The notes: a model not told the origin generated them from the sequence alone. 57,680 nt of DNA from Halioglobus sp. (GCA_028825045.1 JAPKAY010000022.1:1-57680), one strand, 5' to 3'. Positions 39,075 to 48,540 are shown, numbered from the stretch's first letter. Program-made: numbers and translations.

Positions 39075-40199
39075 TTATTCTTCGCGCTTTCTCTTGGATT
39101 GATTCAAGACGCCGAGCACAGCACGTAATTCAAAGCTCTGCTGTCCGCGCAGCAATGTAATGCCCACGGTATCGCCGGGTCTCAGCATGGCAATTCGGTG
39201 CATGGCAAGCCGCCCATCCTGCACCGCTTCGTCGTCGATATGAGTGATGATGTCACCCACCTGCACTCCGGCTTTTTGCGCCGGGCTGTTTGGAGCCACC
39301 ACTTTCACTTCAAGCGGCTGGCGACCACTTCCCATTGCCGGGATGGTACTAATTGGCTCCACCACCACGCCTAGCCAGCCGCGAATAACTTCGCCGTATT
39401 CGATCAGGTCCTGCATTACAAAAGTGGCGAGATTTACCGGTATGGCCAGATTAATTCCGATGCCGGTGGTTCCTCTTTCGGTCGCACTATTGGGTGTATA
39501 GATCAGTGTATTGATGCCCAGTAGCCGACCCTGTGTGTCGATTAAAGCGCCCCCTGAATTGCCCTGGTAAATGGTGGCATCAGTCTGAATATAGTCCTCG
39601 TAAGTGTTGAGGTGCAGACCGTATCTTCCCAGCGCAGATACGATGCCCTGGGTTACCGAGTGGCCGAATCCAAGCGGATTACCGATCGCTAGTACAACGT
39701 CGCCCACTTGGATTGCGTCAGAGTCGCCTGGTGCCATAGGCTGCAGTTCACTCAGCTCCGCCTGAAGAACGGCAAGATCTGTCGCTGAATCGGTGCCGAT
39801 TACGATGGCCTTGGCGGAACGACCGTCTTGCAGCATCACCTGAATGGCAACGGCTCCGGCAATGACATGGTTATTGGTCAGAATGTGACCACGCTCGGTC
39901 ATGATAACGCCCGAGCCCAATGAACGCTCGATGCTTTGGCGCAACGGTTTGGGGCGTGTGAGTTTGCGAAAGCCAGAGTCATCTACTAACGGGCTACGAC
40001 TTTCGGTCACCAGTTTGGCAGTATAGATATTGACCACCGAGGGAGTTGCCGCGCGCACGGCGGCGGCATAAGTGACAGGCGCCGCTTTGGCCAGTTCATT
40101 CGCCGGTACCTGCGGTAGCACCCAGCGGTCGAGGATTAACAGGGCTGCGAGCAGGCCGGCAATTGCGGGCCAGACGATGAATGTCAGGTTTTGTTTCAT
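39075..40199 (-). CDS. DegS/AlgW-type periplasmic serine protease
   Basis: A 374-residue trypsin-like protease anchored to the inner membrane by an N-terminal helix (LTFIVWPAIAGLLAALLIL). The catalytic triad lies in NNHVIAGA (His), ATDLAVLQ (Asp) and QGNSGGALIDTQG (Ser). One PDZ domain (about 265-360) is present, as in DegS, not the two of DegP. By analogy it senses misfolded outer-membrane proteins and starts RseA/MucA cleavage to free the envelope-stress sigma factor. The position after the his genes is that of algW in Pseudomonas; I leave the symbol blank because DegS and AlgW cannot be told apart here. Confidence 0.92.
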   Translation of the reverse strand: MKQNLTFIVWPAIAGLLAALLILDRWVLPQVPANELAKAAPVTYAAAVRAATPSVVNIYTAKLVTESRSPLVDDSGFRKLTRPKPLRQSIERSLGSGVIMTERGHILTNNHVIAGAVAIQVMLQDGRSAKAIVIGTDSATDLAVLQAELSELQPMAPGDSDAIQVGDVVLAIGNPLGFGHSVTQGIVSALGRYGLHLNTYEDYIQTDATIYQGNSGGALIDTQGRLLGINTLIYTPNSATERGTTGIGINLAIPVNLATFVMQDLIEYGEVIRGWLGVVVEPISTIPAMGSGRQPLEVKVVAPNSPAQKAGVQVGDIITHIDDEAVQDGRLAMHRIAMLRPGDTVGITLLRGQQSFELRAVLGVLNQSKRKREE

Positions 40200-40299
40200 G
40201 CGGGACCAGTTGTGTTGTTTTCAGTGGCATTGTATATGATGCGAACTCCAGCATGCCAAACTGCTGGTCCCGCATTTGCCCAGTAAAGGTGACACCGAC

Positions 40300-41064
40300 A
40301 TGAGTGTAGCGCTTACCGAACTCTGCCGATTCCTGCAGGCGTCCCTGCAGCCCAGCCAGTATAAAGACTATTGCCCCAATGGTTTACAGGTGGAGGGCCG
40401 ACCTGCGGTCGCTCGGCTGGCAACCGGGGTTACCGCCTGTCAACGCTTCCTGGACGAGGCGATAGAGTGGGGTGCTGACGCCTTACTGGTTCACCATGGT
40501 TATTTCTGGCGTGGAGAAGCACCACAGGTCGTTGGCATGAAGCGACGTCGACTGGCAACACTTTTGAACGCTGACGTCAGCTTGCTGGCGTATCACCTGC
40601 CGTTGGATGCTCATCCGGAACTGGGAAACAATGCGTGTCTGGGTCGCTTGATGGGTATCGAGCTTGAAGACCAGGAGCCTTTAGAGCCGGGCTTGGGCGG
40701 TATTGGCCTGATCGGTAATCTGCCTCAGGCGATGCCCGCCAACGAGTTCGTGGCCAGGCTGGAAGACATTACCGGGCGTGAATCCTTGCACGTGGGTGAC
40801 CCGTTGGCACTTGTGCACCGCCTAGCCTGGTGTACTGGCGCAGCGCAGGAGTATATCGACAGGGCCGTCGAGGTTGGCGCAGATATGTTTGTGACGGGGG
40901 AGGCGTCCGAGCAGACTGTGCACACAGCCAGAGAAGAGGGTATTCACTTCGTCGCTGCCGGCCATCACGCAACCGAACGTTTTGGAGTGCAGGCCCTGGG
41001 AGAGCATGTGGCGACGCAGTTCTCCCTGGAGCACAAGTTTTTTGACATAGACAACCCGGTATAG
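40300..41064 (+). CDS. Nif3-like dinuclear metal protein (YbgI family)
   Basis: A 254-residue protein of the DUF34/NIF3 family. The start is ATG 40300 with AAAGG ahead; a TTG at 40276 is less likely. Metal-ligand motifs are ALLVHHGYFW and SLLAYHLPLDAHPELGNN in the N-terminal half, and AAGHHATERFGVQAL near the C terminus. Family members form hexamers with two metal ions; they have been tied to GTP cyclohydrolase-like or metal-handling roles, but the function is not settled. It is divergent from the protease gene. Confidence 0.93.
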   Translation: MSVALTELCRFLQASLQPSQYKDYCPNGLQVEGRPAVARLATGVTACQRFLDEAIEWGADALLVHHGYFWRGEAPQVVGMKRRRLATLLNADVSLLAYHLPLDAHPELGNNACLGRLMGIELEDQEPLEPGLGGIGLIGNLPQAMPANEFVARLEDITGRESLHVGDPLALVHRLAWCTGAAQEYIDRAVEVGADMFVTGEASEQTVHTAREEGIHFVAAGHHATERFGVQALGEHVATQFSLEHKFFDIDNPV

Positions 41065-41074
41065 CCTGGTGTGA

Positions 41075-41554
41075 TCAGGCCTTCTCAGCCTCCTCTGGCA
41101 GCGGTGTGGGCTTCCGCTCCAGTCCAAATTCTTCATTGAGCATGCCCTTCTCACTTGGAGAAGTCTTGGGAGCGTAGTCCAGGGGTGGCTGGATGCCAGC
41201 CAGATCGGCTGGAATTTCGGCCCCGGAGAGGTTATTTTCCGATCGCTCTAATGATATCGGCCCCTGGCCCTGGCACAGAGTGCCGGCCCCCTTAGCGAGA
41301 TGGTTGTGAACATCCCGGTAGTTTTCGGTGAGATTGTTCAGAAGTTTTGCGGTTTCGGTAAAGTGTTCCACCACTTCATCCTCATAAACTTTTTTGTCCT
41401 GTAGCACCTGATCCAGTTTGCGTTCAACTTCCCGGTATTTTTTTGCTGCTGTTGATGTGCGGCGGCCCCACAGGTAGCCCAACAATAAGCCAAGAATAGC
41501 CACAATAGCGCCGGCAGCCAGCAGTATGTCTCGGCTAAGTTCAGGTGATTCCAC
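41075..41554 (-). CDS. zapG: ZapG (YhcB, DUF1043) membrane protein
   Basis: A 159-residue protein with one N-terminal membrane helix (ILLAAGAIVAILGLLLGYLWG) and a coiled coil (about 35-90, REVERKLDQVLQDKKVYEDE), the DUF1043 arrangement. The GTG at 41554 has GAGGA eight bases ahead. The longer frame to 41635 would put 27 polar residues in front of the helix. YhcB is linked to cell envelope growth and division. It is divergent from zapE, as in E. coli, where yhcB and yhcM are also divergent neighbours. Confidence 0.88.
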   Translation of the reverse strand: MESPELSRDILLAAGAIVAILGLLLGYLWGRRTSTAAKKYREVERKLDQVLQDKKVYEDEVVEHFTETAKLLNNLTENYRDVHNHLAKGAGTLCQGQGPISLERSENNLSGAEIPADLAGIQPPLDYAPKTSPSEKGMLNEEFGLERKPTPLPEEAEKA

Positions 41555-41693
41555 AGATGATTCCTCGAGCTGGAAAAATAAGGGGCGAGTATACCCCTTA
41601 TGATGAGCAGACTGTAGCGTTGGGCGCATTGCCAACCAGTGGGGCGGTGGTTAAAGTGTGGCGTTTGCACGCGCCGGACTGAGCCGCCCACAC

Positions 41694-42794
41694 ATGACCA
41701 CACCTTGGCAACGCTACCAAGCAGATCTGCAGCGAGAGGGCTTTTCACATGACCCCGCTCAGGAACAAGCGGTGTTATTGCTGCAAGATTTGTTTGACCG
41801 CCTGGTCGCTGCTCGGCGTGAGCACAAAGAGGGGCTAGTTGCCTGGGTTCGCAACTTTCGTGGAAAAGAGGTTGAACCGATAATCGGTCTCTATTTCTGG
41901 GGAGGAGTGGGTCGAGGAAAGACTTATCTGGTGGACACCTTCTACGATTGCCTGCCCCTGCACCGTAAGTTGCGAGTGCATTTTCACCGGTTCATGCAGA
42001 GAGTGCACCTTGAATTGGCGAGTCTCGAGGGCCAGAAAAACCCCTTAGAGGCGGTAGCTGATCGACTCTCCGCAGAGGCGAGGGTTATTTGTTTTGATGA
42101 ATTCTTTGTGACCGATATTGGTGATGCCATGATATTGGGGGGGCTGATGGAGGCGCTTTTTGCACGTGGTGTAACCTTGGTAGCAACGTCCAATATTGAA
42201 CCGGCCCTACTGTATAAAAATGGATTGCAGCGGCAGCGCTTTCTGCCCACCATCGCCCTACTGGAGAAATACACCCGGATATTCCATCTCGACAGCGACA
42301 CTGATTATCGTCTGCGCACTTTGCAGCAGGCTGCCTTGTATTACTCCCCTCTGGGTGCAGAAGCAGACGAAAATCTGCAGGACTGTTTTGCGCGTCTGGC
42401 GCCCGAGGGAGGCGATCACTGGGAGCGATTGCAGATCAATCATCGTTACCTTACCTGCCGTCGTAAGGGCAAAGACGTTGCGTGGTTTGATTTCTCTGAA
42501 CTGTGTGACGGACCGCGTTCCCAAAATGATTACATTGAGCTAGCCCGTAGCTTTCGCGCCATACTTGTTTCGGGTGTGCCGGAGTTTGTTCCGGACAAGG
42601 GCGATCAGGCGCGTCGATTCATCAGTTTGGTAGATGAGTTTTACGACCACAATGTGAAGTTGGTATTGGCAGCTGAGAAGCCGCTGCTTGAGTTGTACAC
42701 AGGGGGGCTTCTCCAGTTCGAATTTCAGCGTACAGTGTCTCGATTGCAGGAGATGCAGTCTTATGAGTATCTCGCCCTGAAACATCGGCTTTAG
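41694..42794 (+). CDS. zapE: Cell division ATPase ZapE (AFG1-like)
   Basis: An AAA-type ATPase that associates with the Z ring under stress. It has 366 residues from ATG 41694, giving MTTPWQRYQADL, as in the family; a GTG at 41658 is also in frame. The Walker A is FWGGVGRGKTYLVD, Walker B is RVICFDEFFVTDIGD, and the sensor region is VTLVATSNIEP. The last part, HNVKLVLAAEKPLLELY, is conserved. rplM follows after 245 bases with its own promoter. Confidence 0.94.
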   Translation: MTTPWQRYQADLQREGFSHDPAQEQAVLLLQDLFDRLVAARREHKEGLVAWVRNFRGKEVEPIIGLYFWGGVGRGKTYLVDTFYDCLPLHRKLRVHFHRFMQRVHLELASLEGQKNPLEAVADRLSAEARVICFDEFFVTDIGDAMILGGLMEALFARGVTLVATSNIEPALLYKNGLQRQRFLPTIALLEKYTRIFHLDSDTDYRLRTLQQAALYYSPLGAEADENLQDCFARLAPEGGDHWERLQINHRYLTCRRKGKDVAWFDFSELCDGPRSQNDYIELARSFRAILVSGVPEFVPDKGDQARRFISLVDEFYDHNVKLVLAAEKPLLELYTGGLLQFEFQRTVSRLQEMQSYEYLALKHRL

Positions 42795-42969
42795 GCAGAG
42801 TGCGGCCCCGGACAGGCTGTCGAGGGGGCGAACCGGCCCAAGTACCGGTGCGGCTTCGATTCAGGCCAGATCAGGATCGATTTTCAGGCGGGGGCGGTCC
42901 CCGATTAAGCCCGGACAGCCCCGTTCAGCCCCAAAGGTTATCGAGCCGCGAATTTATTGAACTCGCTGC

Positions 42970-42998
42970 TTGAAAAGAGGGGGTCCATTAGGTAGCAT
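42970..42998 (+). promoter_or_regulatory. Probable sigma-70 promoter of rplM-rpsI
   Basis: TTGAAA (42970-42975) and TAGCAT (42993-42998) are 17 bp apart, 41 bases before the rplM ATG. A GC-rich discriminator (ACGCGCTCCCG) follows, as expected for a growth-rate-controlled ribosomal promoter. A small CCTC/GAGG hairpin near 43020 lies in the short leader and could be involved in translational control, but this is not shown. Confidence 0.6.
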
Positions 42999-43039
42999 AC
43001 GCGCTCCCGAAATTGGACTCCTCCAAGAGGCAGTTATTG

Positions 43040-43468
43040 ATGAAAACGTTTAGTGCCAAAGCGGAAGAAGTAGCTCGCGACTGGTATGTAGTGGACGCCT
43101 CTGACAAGACGTTGGGGCGCCTGGCCAGTGAGATAGCGCACCGTTTGCGCGGTAAGCACAAGGCTGAATACACGCCTCATGTGGATACCGGAGACTACAT
43201 CGTGGTAGTCAATGCCGAAAAGGTACGGGTCACGGGTGCCAAGGCCACAGACAAAATATACCACCACCATACGGGTTTCCCCGGTGGTCTGAAGTCTATG
43301 TCTTTTGAGAAATTGGTTGTTAAAGCCCCTGAGAAAATCATACAGGGCGCAGTTAAGGGCATGTTGCCGCGTAATCCTTTGGGTCGCGCCATGTTCAGGA
43401 AACTGAAAGTGTATGCTGGTAACGAACACCCTCATTCGGCACAACAGCCCCAAGCACTGAACATCTAA
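43040..43468 (+). CDS. rplM: 50S ribosomal protein L13
   Basis: A 142-residue early-assembly protein of the 50S subunit, the same length as in E. coli. The segments [38 protein letters not shown] and [20 protein letters not shown] are diagnostic. The ATG at 43040 fits the family; the frame extends upstream to 43013 without support. It is followed by rpsI after 12 bases in the universal rplM-rpsI pair. Confidence 0.98.
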   Translation: MKTFSAKAEEVARDWYVVDASDKTLGRLASEIAHRLRGKHKAEYTPHVDTGDYIVVVNAEKVRVTGAKATDKIYHHHTGFPGGLKSMSFEKLVVKAPEKIIQGAVKGMLPRNPLGRAMFRKLKVYAGNEHPHSAQQPQALNI

Positions 43469-43480
43469 CGGAAACAATCT

Positions 43481-43873
43481 ATGTCAGCCACCCAATATTA
43501 TGGAACAGGTCGTCGCAAGACGTCCACAGCACGTGTTTATTTGACCACGGGCGCCGGCGGAATCACGGTCAACAAGCGCTCACTGGACCAGTATTTCGGT
43601 AGAGAAGTGGCCCGAATGATAGTACGCCAGCCGCTGGAGCTTGTTGAGCTGACCGATAAATTTGACATCAATGTAACTGTCGCCGGGGGCGGGAGTTTCG
43701 GTCAGGCGGGCGCCATACGCCACGGTATTACGCGCGCTTTGATGGAATATGACGAATCACTGCGCGGTACGTTGCGCTCGGCAGGGTACGTCACGCGAGA
43801 TGCGCGTGAGGTTGAGCGGAAAAAAGTCGGTCTGCGCAAGGCACGCAAGCGTCCTCAGTTCTCCAAGCGTTAA
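43481..43873 (+). CDS. rpsI: 30S ribosomal protein S9
   Basis: A 130-residue protein whose C-terminal tail ([12 protein letters not shown]) reaches the P site. The opening [16 protein letters not shown] and [15 protein letters not shown] are characteristic. It is second in the rplM-rpsI operon and is followed by a clear terminator hairpin. Confidence 0.98.
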   Translation: MSATQYYGTGRRKTSTARVYLTTGAGGITVNKRSLDQYFGREVARMIVRQPLELVELTDKFDINVTVAGGGSFGQAGAIRHGITRALMEYDESLRGTLRSAGYVTRDAREVERKKVGLRKARKRPQFSKR

Positions 43874-43926
43874 GGCGATGGAGTGTATCTCCGATTTGTT
43901 TATCGGGGGTATGGGTAGAATCAAAA

Positions 43927-43960
43927 GCGCCCGGGTGCTGTGCATACCGGGCTTTTTTTT
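43927..43960 (+). terminator. Rho-independent terminator after rpsI
   Basis: A GC-rich stem (GCCCGG-g-T and ACCGGGC, one bulged G) with a 9-base loop is followed directly by eight T residues (43953-43960). It lies 53 bases after the rpsI stop and separates the ribosomal operon from petABC. Confidence 0.85.
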
Positions 43961-44145
43961 GAGCCGGTGAACGGTGCCGATTTCTGCGTCAATCGGGGCT
44001 GGATCTTGCTGAAAACGCAGTAAAATCAAAGCGTTTTCCTTGTAACAAATAGGCAAAGTCATTACCATTTGCACCCTTTTTGGGGATGTGTGGTGCGTGG
44101 AATTATCAAGAGTCGCAAATCGGCCAGTAATCGGGGGAGAAAAGC

Positions 44146-44745
44146 ATGAGTAGCGATGGCGTAAACGCGGGAAGAAGGAAAATCCTGACGGCTGCTACCA
44201 GCGTAGTGGGCGTGGCCGGTCTGGTCGGCGTCGCAGTGCCCTTTGTTGGATCCTGGAACCCGTCTGCCAAGGCCAAGGCTGCTGGCGCGCCGGTGAAGTT
44301 CGATTTCGGAAGATTGGAGCCCGGTCAAATGTCTATCGTAGAGTGGCGTGGTAAGCCCGTCTATGTTCTCAATCGTACCGCCTCTCAGTTGGAAGCACTG
44401 CCTGGCCTCGATGGGCAATTGAAGGACCCCGACTCAGACAACCTGGAGCAGCAGCCTTCCTATATCAAAGGTGTTGACCGTTCCGCCAAACCCGATCTGT
44501 TGGTTGTAGTTGGCCTGTGTACCCATTTAGGCTGTGCGCCCAAGTATGTTCCAGAGGTGGGCGTGGCTGATCTTGGCGGAGACGAATGGATGGGAGGTTT
44601 TTTCTGTCCCTGTCACGGTTCCAAATTTGACCTTTCCGGGCGCGTTTACGATGGGGTGCCCGCTTCCGCTAACCTGTTGGTGCCGCCTTATTCCTTCGAG
44701 GGTGAAAGCGTCCTTGTGATTGGCGTGAACCCGGAGGTGGTCTAA
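44146..44745 (+). CDS. petA: Rieske iron-sulfur subunit of the bc1 complex
   Basis: A 199-residue subunit that moves electrons from ubiquinol to cytochrome c1. The N-terminal GRRKILTAATSVVG begins a Tat-type signal anchor (VGVAGLVGVAVPFVG). The [2Fe-2S] ligands are in CTHLGC and CPCHGSKFD; the two Cys-X-His pairs and the disulfide Cys are intact. It overlaps the start of the fused cytochrome gene by one base (TAATG). A 270-bp gap after the rpsI terminator must hold its promoter; I see no strong consensus. Confidence 0.97.
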   Translation: MSSDGVNAGRRKILTAATSVVGVAGLVGVAVPFVGSWNPSAKAKAAGAPVKFDFGRLEPGQMSIVEWRGKPVYVLNRTASQLEALPGLDGQLKDPDSDNLEQQPSYIKGVDRSAKPDLLVVVGLCTHLGCAPKYVPEVGVADLGGDEWMGGFFCPCHGSKFDLSGRVYDGVPASANLLVPPYSFEGESVLVIGVNPEVV

Positions 44746-46784
44746 TGAGTAATCTGTTGATTGGACTGCGCGACTGGGTCGACGCTCGTCTGCCTATTGT
44801 GAAGGCGTGGGATACCCACATGGGCAAATACTACGCGCCCAAAAACTTCAATTTCTTTTATTTCTTCGGTGTGCTCTCGCTGTTGGTACTGGTTAACCAA
44901 CTCCTTACCGGCATTTGGCTAACCATGAGCTACACCCCCACCCAGGAAGGCGCTTTCGCATCGGTGGAATACATCATGCGAGACGTGGATTACGGCTGGA
45001 TTTTACGCTATATGCATTCCACGGGAGCATCAGCGTTTTTCGTCGTCATATACCTGCATATGTTCCGAGCTCTGTTGTACGGTTCATACCAGAAGCCGCG
45101 GGAACTCATCTGGATTTTCGGCATGCTCATCTTTGTGGTGCTGATGGCCGAAGCCTTTGTGGGCTATGTATTGCCCTGGGGTCAGATGTCCTACTGGGGC
45201 GCGCAGGTTATTATCTCTCTGTTTGGGGCGATTCCGGTGTTCGGGGAGGATATCGTGACCTGGATTCGCGGTGATTACCTGATCTCAGGCATTACCTTGA
45301 ACCGCTTCTTTGCTCTGCATGTGGTAGCGCTGCCGATTATTTTGCTCGCTCTGGTTGTTTTGCACCTGCTGGCGCTGCACGAGGTTGGTTCAAACAACCC
45401 CGACGGGGTTGATATCAAAAAACACAAAGACGATGCGGGTGTGCCTTTAGACGGTGTTGCCTTCCATCCGTACTACACCGTGCACGATCTGCAGGCAGTG
45501 GGCGTGTTCCTGTTCATTTTTTGCGGGATTATATTCTTCCTGCCGGAGATGGGGGGTTATTTCCTCGAGTTCGCAAATTTCGAAGAAGCCAATAATCTGA
45601 AGACTCCCGAGCATATTGCGCCAGTGTGGTACTTCACGCCATATTATTCCGTGCTGCGGGCGGTGCCGGACAAGTTCTGGGGCTTTATCGCTTTTGCGGC
45701 ATCGGTAGCAATACCGTTTGTGTTGCCATGGCTGGATCGTAGCCCGGTAAAATCCTGGCGTTATCGCGGCAATATCACCAAAGTTATGCTGGTGCTGTTT
45801 GTGTCCTCTTTTGTGATTCTTGGGGTGTTGGGTGTTTGGTCCCCCACTGATGCTCGAACGATGCTGGCGCGGATATGCTCAGTCCTGTACTTCGCATTTT
45901 TCCTGCTGATGCCATTCTGGTCGTCCATGGATAGTACCAAGCCGGTACCAGAGCGGGTGACCGAAAACGGGGGTATTGGGATTTGGGGTAGTATCGGTGT
46001 GCTGTTGCTCATCCTGACATTGACCATATTGCCGTTAAAGGCGGTCGCATCGGATGCGGCGCACGATTGTGGCGCAATACCCTGTGATACCTTCACAGCA
46101 GACCCTGAGGATAAAGCGTCGCTGCAGCGCGGAGTCAGCCTTTACATGAACTACTGCATGGGGTGCCATTCCCTGCAATATTCGCGCTTCAACCGGGTGG
46201 CATTAGATCTGGGTATTCCCGAAGATCTTTATGAAGCGAACCTGATGTTCGACCCGAACGTAAAAATCGGTGCGCTGATGACAAACTCCATGGATAAAGA
46301 CCATGCAAAAGCGTGGTTCGGGGCGGCTCCTCCGGACCTGACGCTCGTCTCACGCGCGCGCCAGCCGAAGTGGCTATATACCTATTTGCGCTCCTTCTAT
46401 CGTGACGATAGCCGGCCTTACGGCGTGAACAACAAGGTGTTCAAGGATGTGGCTATGCCTGGTGTTTTGCTGGAATTACAAGGTATGCAGGAGTGTGCCC
46501 CAGGGCCTGTTACAGCAGTCAATGGCGGCATCAAACGCGACCGACTGACAGGCGAAGATATTCTTGAAGACCCCTGCGGGACGTTTGAAATACCCGTTGC
46601 TGGAGAAATGACCCCCCAGGAATATGATGGGGCGATGTATGATCTGGTAAACTTTCTCGCCTATGTGGCTGAGCCGATGGTCACTGACCGTCATCGTATA
46701 GGCAAATATGTACTGCTTTTTGTTGCGCTCTTTACTATTTTCGCCTGGTTACTCAATCGCGAATATTGGAAAGACGTGCACTAG
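44745..46784 (+). CDS. Fused cytochrome b / cytochrome c1 of the bc1 complex
   Basis: One 679-residue frame that joins what are usually two genes, petB and petC. Residues 1-about 405 are cytochrome b: haem-ligand His in HSTGASAFFVVIYLHMFR and LHVVALPIILLALVVLHLLAL, and a Qo loop PVWY. Residues about 425-679 are cytochrome c1: the haem site CMGCHSL, a probable axial-ligand segment KDVAMPG, and a C-terminal anchor YVLLFVALFTIFAWLL. The junction has a hydrophobic helix (GVLLLILTLTILPL) then AVASDA, a likely signal-peptidase site. It resembles the fbcH polyprotein of Bradyrhizobium, which is cut after synthesis. Confidence 0.95.
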   Translation: MSNLLIGLRDWVDARLPIVKAWDTHMGKYYAPKNFNFFYFFGVLSLLVLVNQLLTGIWLTMSYTPTQEGAFASVEYIMRDVDYGWILRYMHSTGASAFFVVIYLHMFRALLYGSYQKPRELIWIFGMLIFVVLMAEAFVGYVLPWGQMSYWGAQVIISLFGAIPVFGEDIVTWIRGDYLISGITLNRFFALHVVALPIILLALVVLHLLALHEVGSNNPDGVDIKKHKDDAGVPLDGVAFHPYYTVHDLQAVGVFLFIFCGIIFFLPEMGGYFLEFANFEEANNLKTPEHIAPVWYFTPYYSVLRAVPDKFWGFIAFAASVAIPFVLPWLDRSPVKSWRYRGNITKVMLVLFVSSFVILGVLGVWSPTDARTMLARICSVLYFAFFLLMPFWSSMDSTKPVPERVTENGGIGIWGSIGVLLLILTLTILPLKAVASDAAHDCGAIPCDTFTADPEDKASLQRGVSLYMNYCMGCHSLQYSRFNRVALDLGIPEDLYEANLMFDPNVKIGALMTNSMDKDHAKAWFGAAPPDLTLVSRARQPKWLYTYLRSFYRDDSRPYGVNNKVFKDVAMPGVLLELQGMQECAPGPVTAVNGGIKRDRLTGEDILEDPCGTFEIPVAGEMTPQEYDGAMYDLVNFLAYVAEPMVTDRHRIGKYVLLFVALFTIFAWLLNREYWKDVH

Positions 46785-46863
46785 TAGTGTGCAATAGTGA
46801 GTGCGTGTGAGACTGAGTCTTCTTCGCACAGCGTTTTTGTAAGAAACAACTGAGGAATCCCAG

Positions 46864-47496
46864 ATGGGTGTAGTGGCAAAACGGTCTTCGATGACATTCT
46901 TCTCTGATAGTATCAGTCACTACAGTCACCGGGTGCGTATTGTCCTGGCCGAGAAGGGGGTTACTGTAGACCTGGTCGAGTCCGACCCGACTCATCCTCC
47001 GGCAGAACTGTCAGATCTCAATCCATACAATAGCCTGCCCACTCTGGTGGACAGGGACCTCGTACTTTACGAATCCAAGGTGATGATGGAGTATCTGGAC
47101 GAGCGGTTTCCGCATCCACCCTTGTTACCTGTCTATCCGGTGGCGCGGGCTGAGAGTCGGCTCTTCATTCACCGCATTGAAAAAGACTGGAGTGCACTCG
47201 TGGACGCTATCCAGCACACGCGCAGTGACAATGTAGTGAAGAAGTCGACCAAGGAGTTGCGTGAGAGCATCATGGGTATAGCACCCATCTTTGCCGAGAA
47301 GCCCTTCTTCATGAGCGATGAATTTACTCTCGTGGATTGTTGTATTGCCCCCATACTGTGGCGACTTCCCTCACTGGGTGTGGAAATTCGCGCCAGCAAA
47401 CAGTCCAAGCCTTTGCAAGCCTACATGGACAACCTGTTTAACCGTGAATCCTTTCAGGAGAGCCTAACCGAGCAGGAGCGGGAAATGCGCCTGTAA
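46864..47496 (+). CDS. sspA: Stringent starvation protein A
   Basis: A 210-residue GST-fold protein that binds RNA polymerase and alters transcription in stationary phase or acid stress. The thioredoxin-like part (about 9-85) has [24 protein letters not shown] and [22 protein letters not shown]; an all-helical domain follows with [14 protein letters not shown]. There is no catalytic Ser or Cys at the GST site, as in SspA. It lies 79 bases after the cytochrome gene and is followed by sspB. Confidence 0.95.
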   Translation: MGVVAKRSSMTFFSDSISHYSHRVRIVLAEKGVTVDLVESDPTHPPAELSDLNPYNSLPTLVDRDLVLYESKVMMEYLDERFPHPPLLPVYPVARAESRLFIHRIEKDWSALVDAIQHTRSDNVVKKSTKELRESIMGIAPIFAEKPFFMSDEFTLVDCCIAPILWRLPSLGVEIRASKQSKPLQAYMDNLFNRESFQESLTEQEREMRL

Positions 47497-47535
47497 GACG
47501 GCCTTTCTCTGGCTATCCTAGCGGCAGCGTTGAAT

Positions 47536-47922
47536 ATGAATTCCAGTCGCCCCTACATTATGCGCGCACTCTATGAGTGGATTGTGGACAATGAGTGCAC
47601 GCCCTATGTTCTGGTCGATGCATCCATGGCGGATGTGATGGTGCCCCAGCAGTTTGTAAAAGAGAACCAGATTGTTCTGAACATCTCTCCCGATGCGGTC
47701 GTTGATTTGAATATATCCAATCAGGCGGTGGCCTTTAACGGTCGGTTTGGTGGTGTTGCAACAGATGTTTTTGTGCCGATTTCCGCAGTCGTGGGAATCT
47801 ATGCCAGGGAAAATGGGCAGGGAATGGTGTTTGATCCCGAGGAAGCTGTAGAGCCACCGGATGATACGCCGCCTGACCCCGAAAAGGCTGAGAAACGGCC
47901 TGCTTTGAAGATTGTTAAGTAG
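47536..47922 (+). CDS. sspB: ClpXP adaptor SspB
   Basis: A 128-residue adaptor that delivers ssrA-tagged proteins to ClpXP. The folded part (about 1-105) has RPYIMRALYEWIVDNECTPY and the substrate-binding region VVDLNISNQAVAFNGRFGG; an acidic flexible linker (PPDDTPPDPEKAEK) and the ClpX-binding tail RPALKIVK follow. The ATG at 47536 is preferred to the TTG at 47530. It is coupled to sspA, 39 bases away. Confidence 0.95.
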   Translation: MNSSRPYIMRALYEWIVDNECTPYVLVDASMADVMVPQQFVKENQIVLNISPDAVVDLNISNQAVAFNGRFGGVATDVFVPISAVVGIYARENGQGMVFDPEEAVEPPDDTPPDPEKAEKRPALKIVK

Positions 47923-47964
47923 ATTGAAACCTGGCTAGATACGATCCAACCGTCACGGCACCAG

Positions 47965-48537
47965 TCAATCCACCCATTCGAACAATTGCACAACCCGCTG
48001 GACGCCCGCAATCCCGGCTGCCTCATCAGTGACGCGTTTTGCTTCCTTGCGCGTGACCAGACCCATCAGATAAACCACGCCATTCTCCGTAACGACCTTT
48101 ACGCCGGTACCTTCAATATCACTGTTGCCCAATAACCATGACTTCACCTTTGTCGTAATCCAGGTATCACTCGAGCGCGTAATGCCAGAACTGGGAGCTG
48201 CGATCTCCAGTTCATTGTAGATTCTGCGCACGCCACGAATTTTTCGCACAACGGCCGTCGCTTGGGACTTAAGTGACTCGCTATTGACCTGTCCTGCCAG
48301 CAGCAGGTAGCCGTTATAGCAGACAGCCACCAGGTTAGCATCGTGGAATGACTGATTGGCAGCATGGATATTGACGATAGCTTTGGTCTCGATATTGTCA
48401 TCTTCAATCAATTGGCCCAGCGTACGGTCACCGGGGTGGTCCTCAATCGGTTCAGTTTGAAGGGTGGCCAGCAAACTGCCGCACCCTGCGAGTGAGAGTG
48501 TGCAACAAATGAGAATGGCGGTGATGAGGTATCGCAT
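47965..48537 (-). CDS. BON-domain outer-membrane lipoprotein (DolP/YraP-like)
   Basis: A 190-residue lipoprotein. The signal RYLITAILICCTLSLAGC ends in lipobox LAGC. Two BON domains (about 50-115 and 125-190) include GYLLLAGQVNSESLKSQA and VVTENGVVYLMGLVTRKEA. DolP relatives bind anionic phospholipid in the outer membrane and support envelope integrity and BAM function. It is 3 bases downstream of diaA, the E. coli order yraN-diaA-dolP. It converges with sspB across a 42-bp gap in which I see no clear terminator. Confidence 0.9.
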   Translation of the reverse strand: MRYLITAILICCTLSLAGCGSLLATLQTEPIEDHPGDRTLGQLIEDDNIETKAIVNIHAANQSFHDANLVAVCYNGYLLLAGQVNSESLKSQATAVVRKIRGVRRIYNELEIAAPSSGITRSSDTWITTKVKSWLLGNSDIEGTGVKVVTENGVVYLMGLVTRKEAKRVTDEAAGIAGVQRVVQLFEWVD

Positions 48538-48540
48538 ATC

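Noticed and set aside
45600..45640. PVWY instead of PEWY in cytochrome b
   Set aside because: PEWY-loop variants, including PVWY, are known among beta- and gammaproteobacteria, so it is not a defect.
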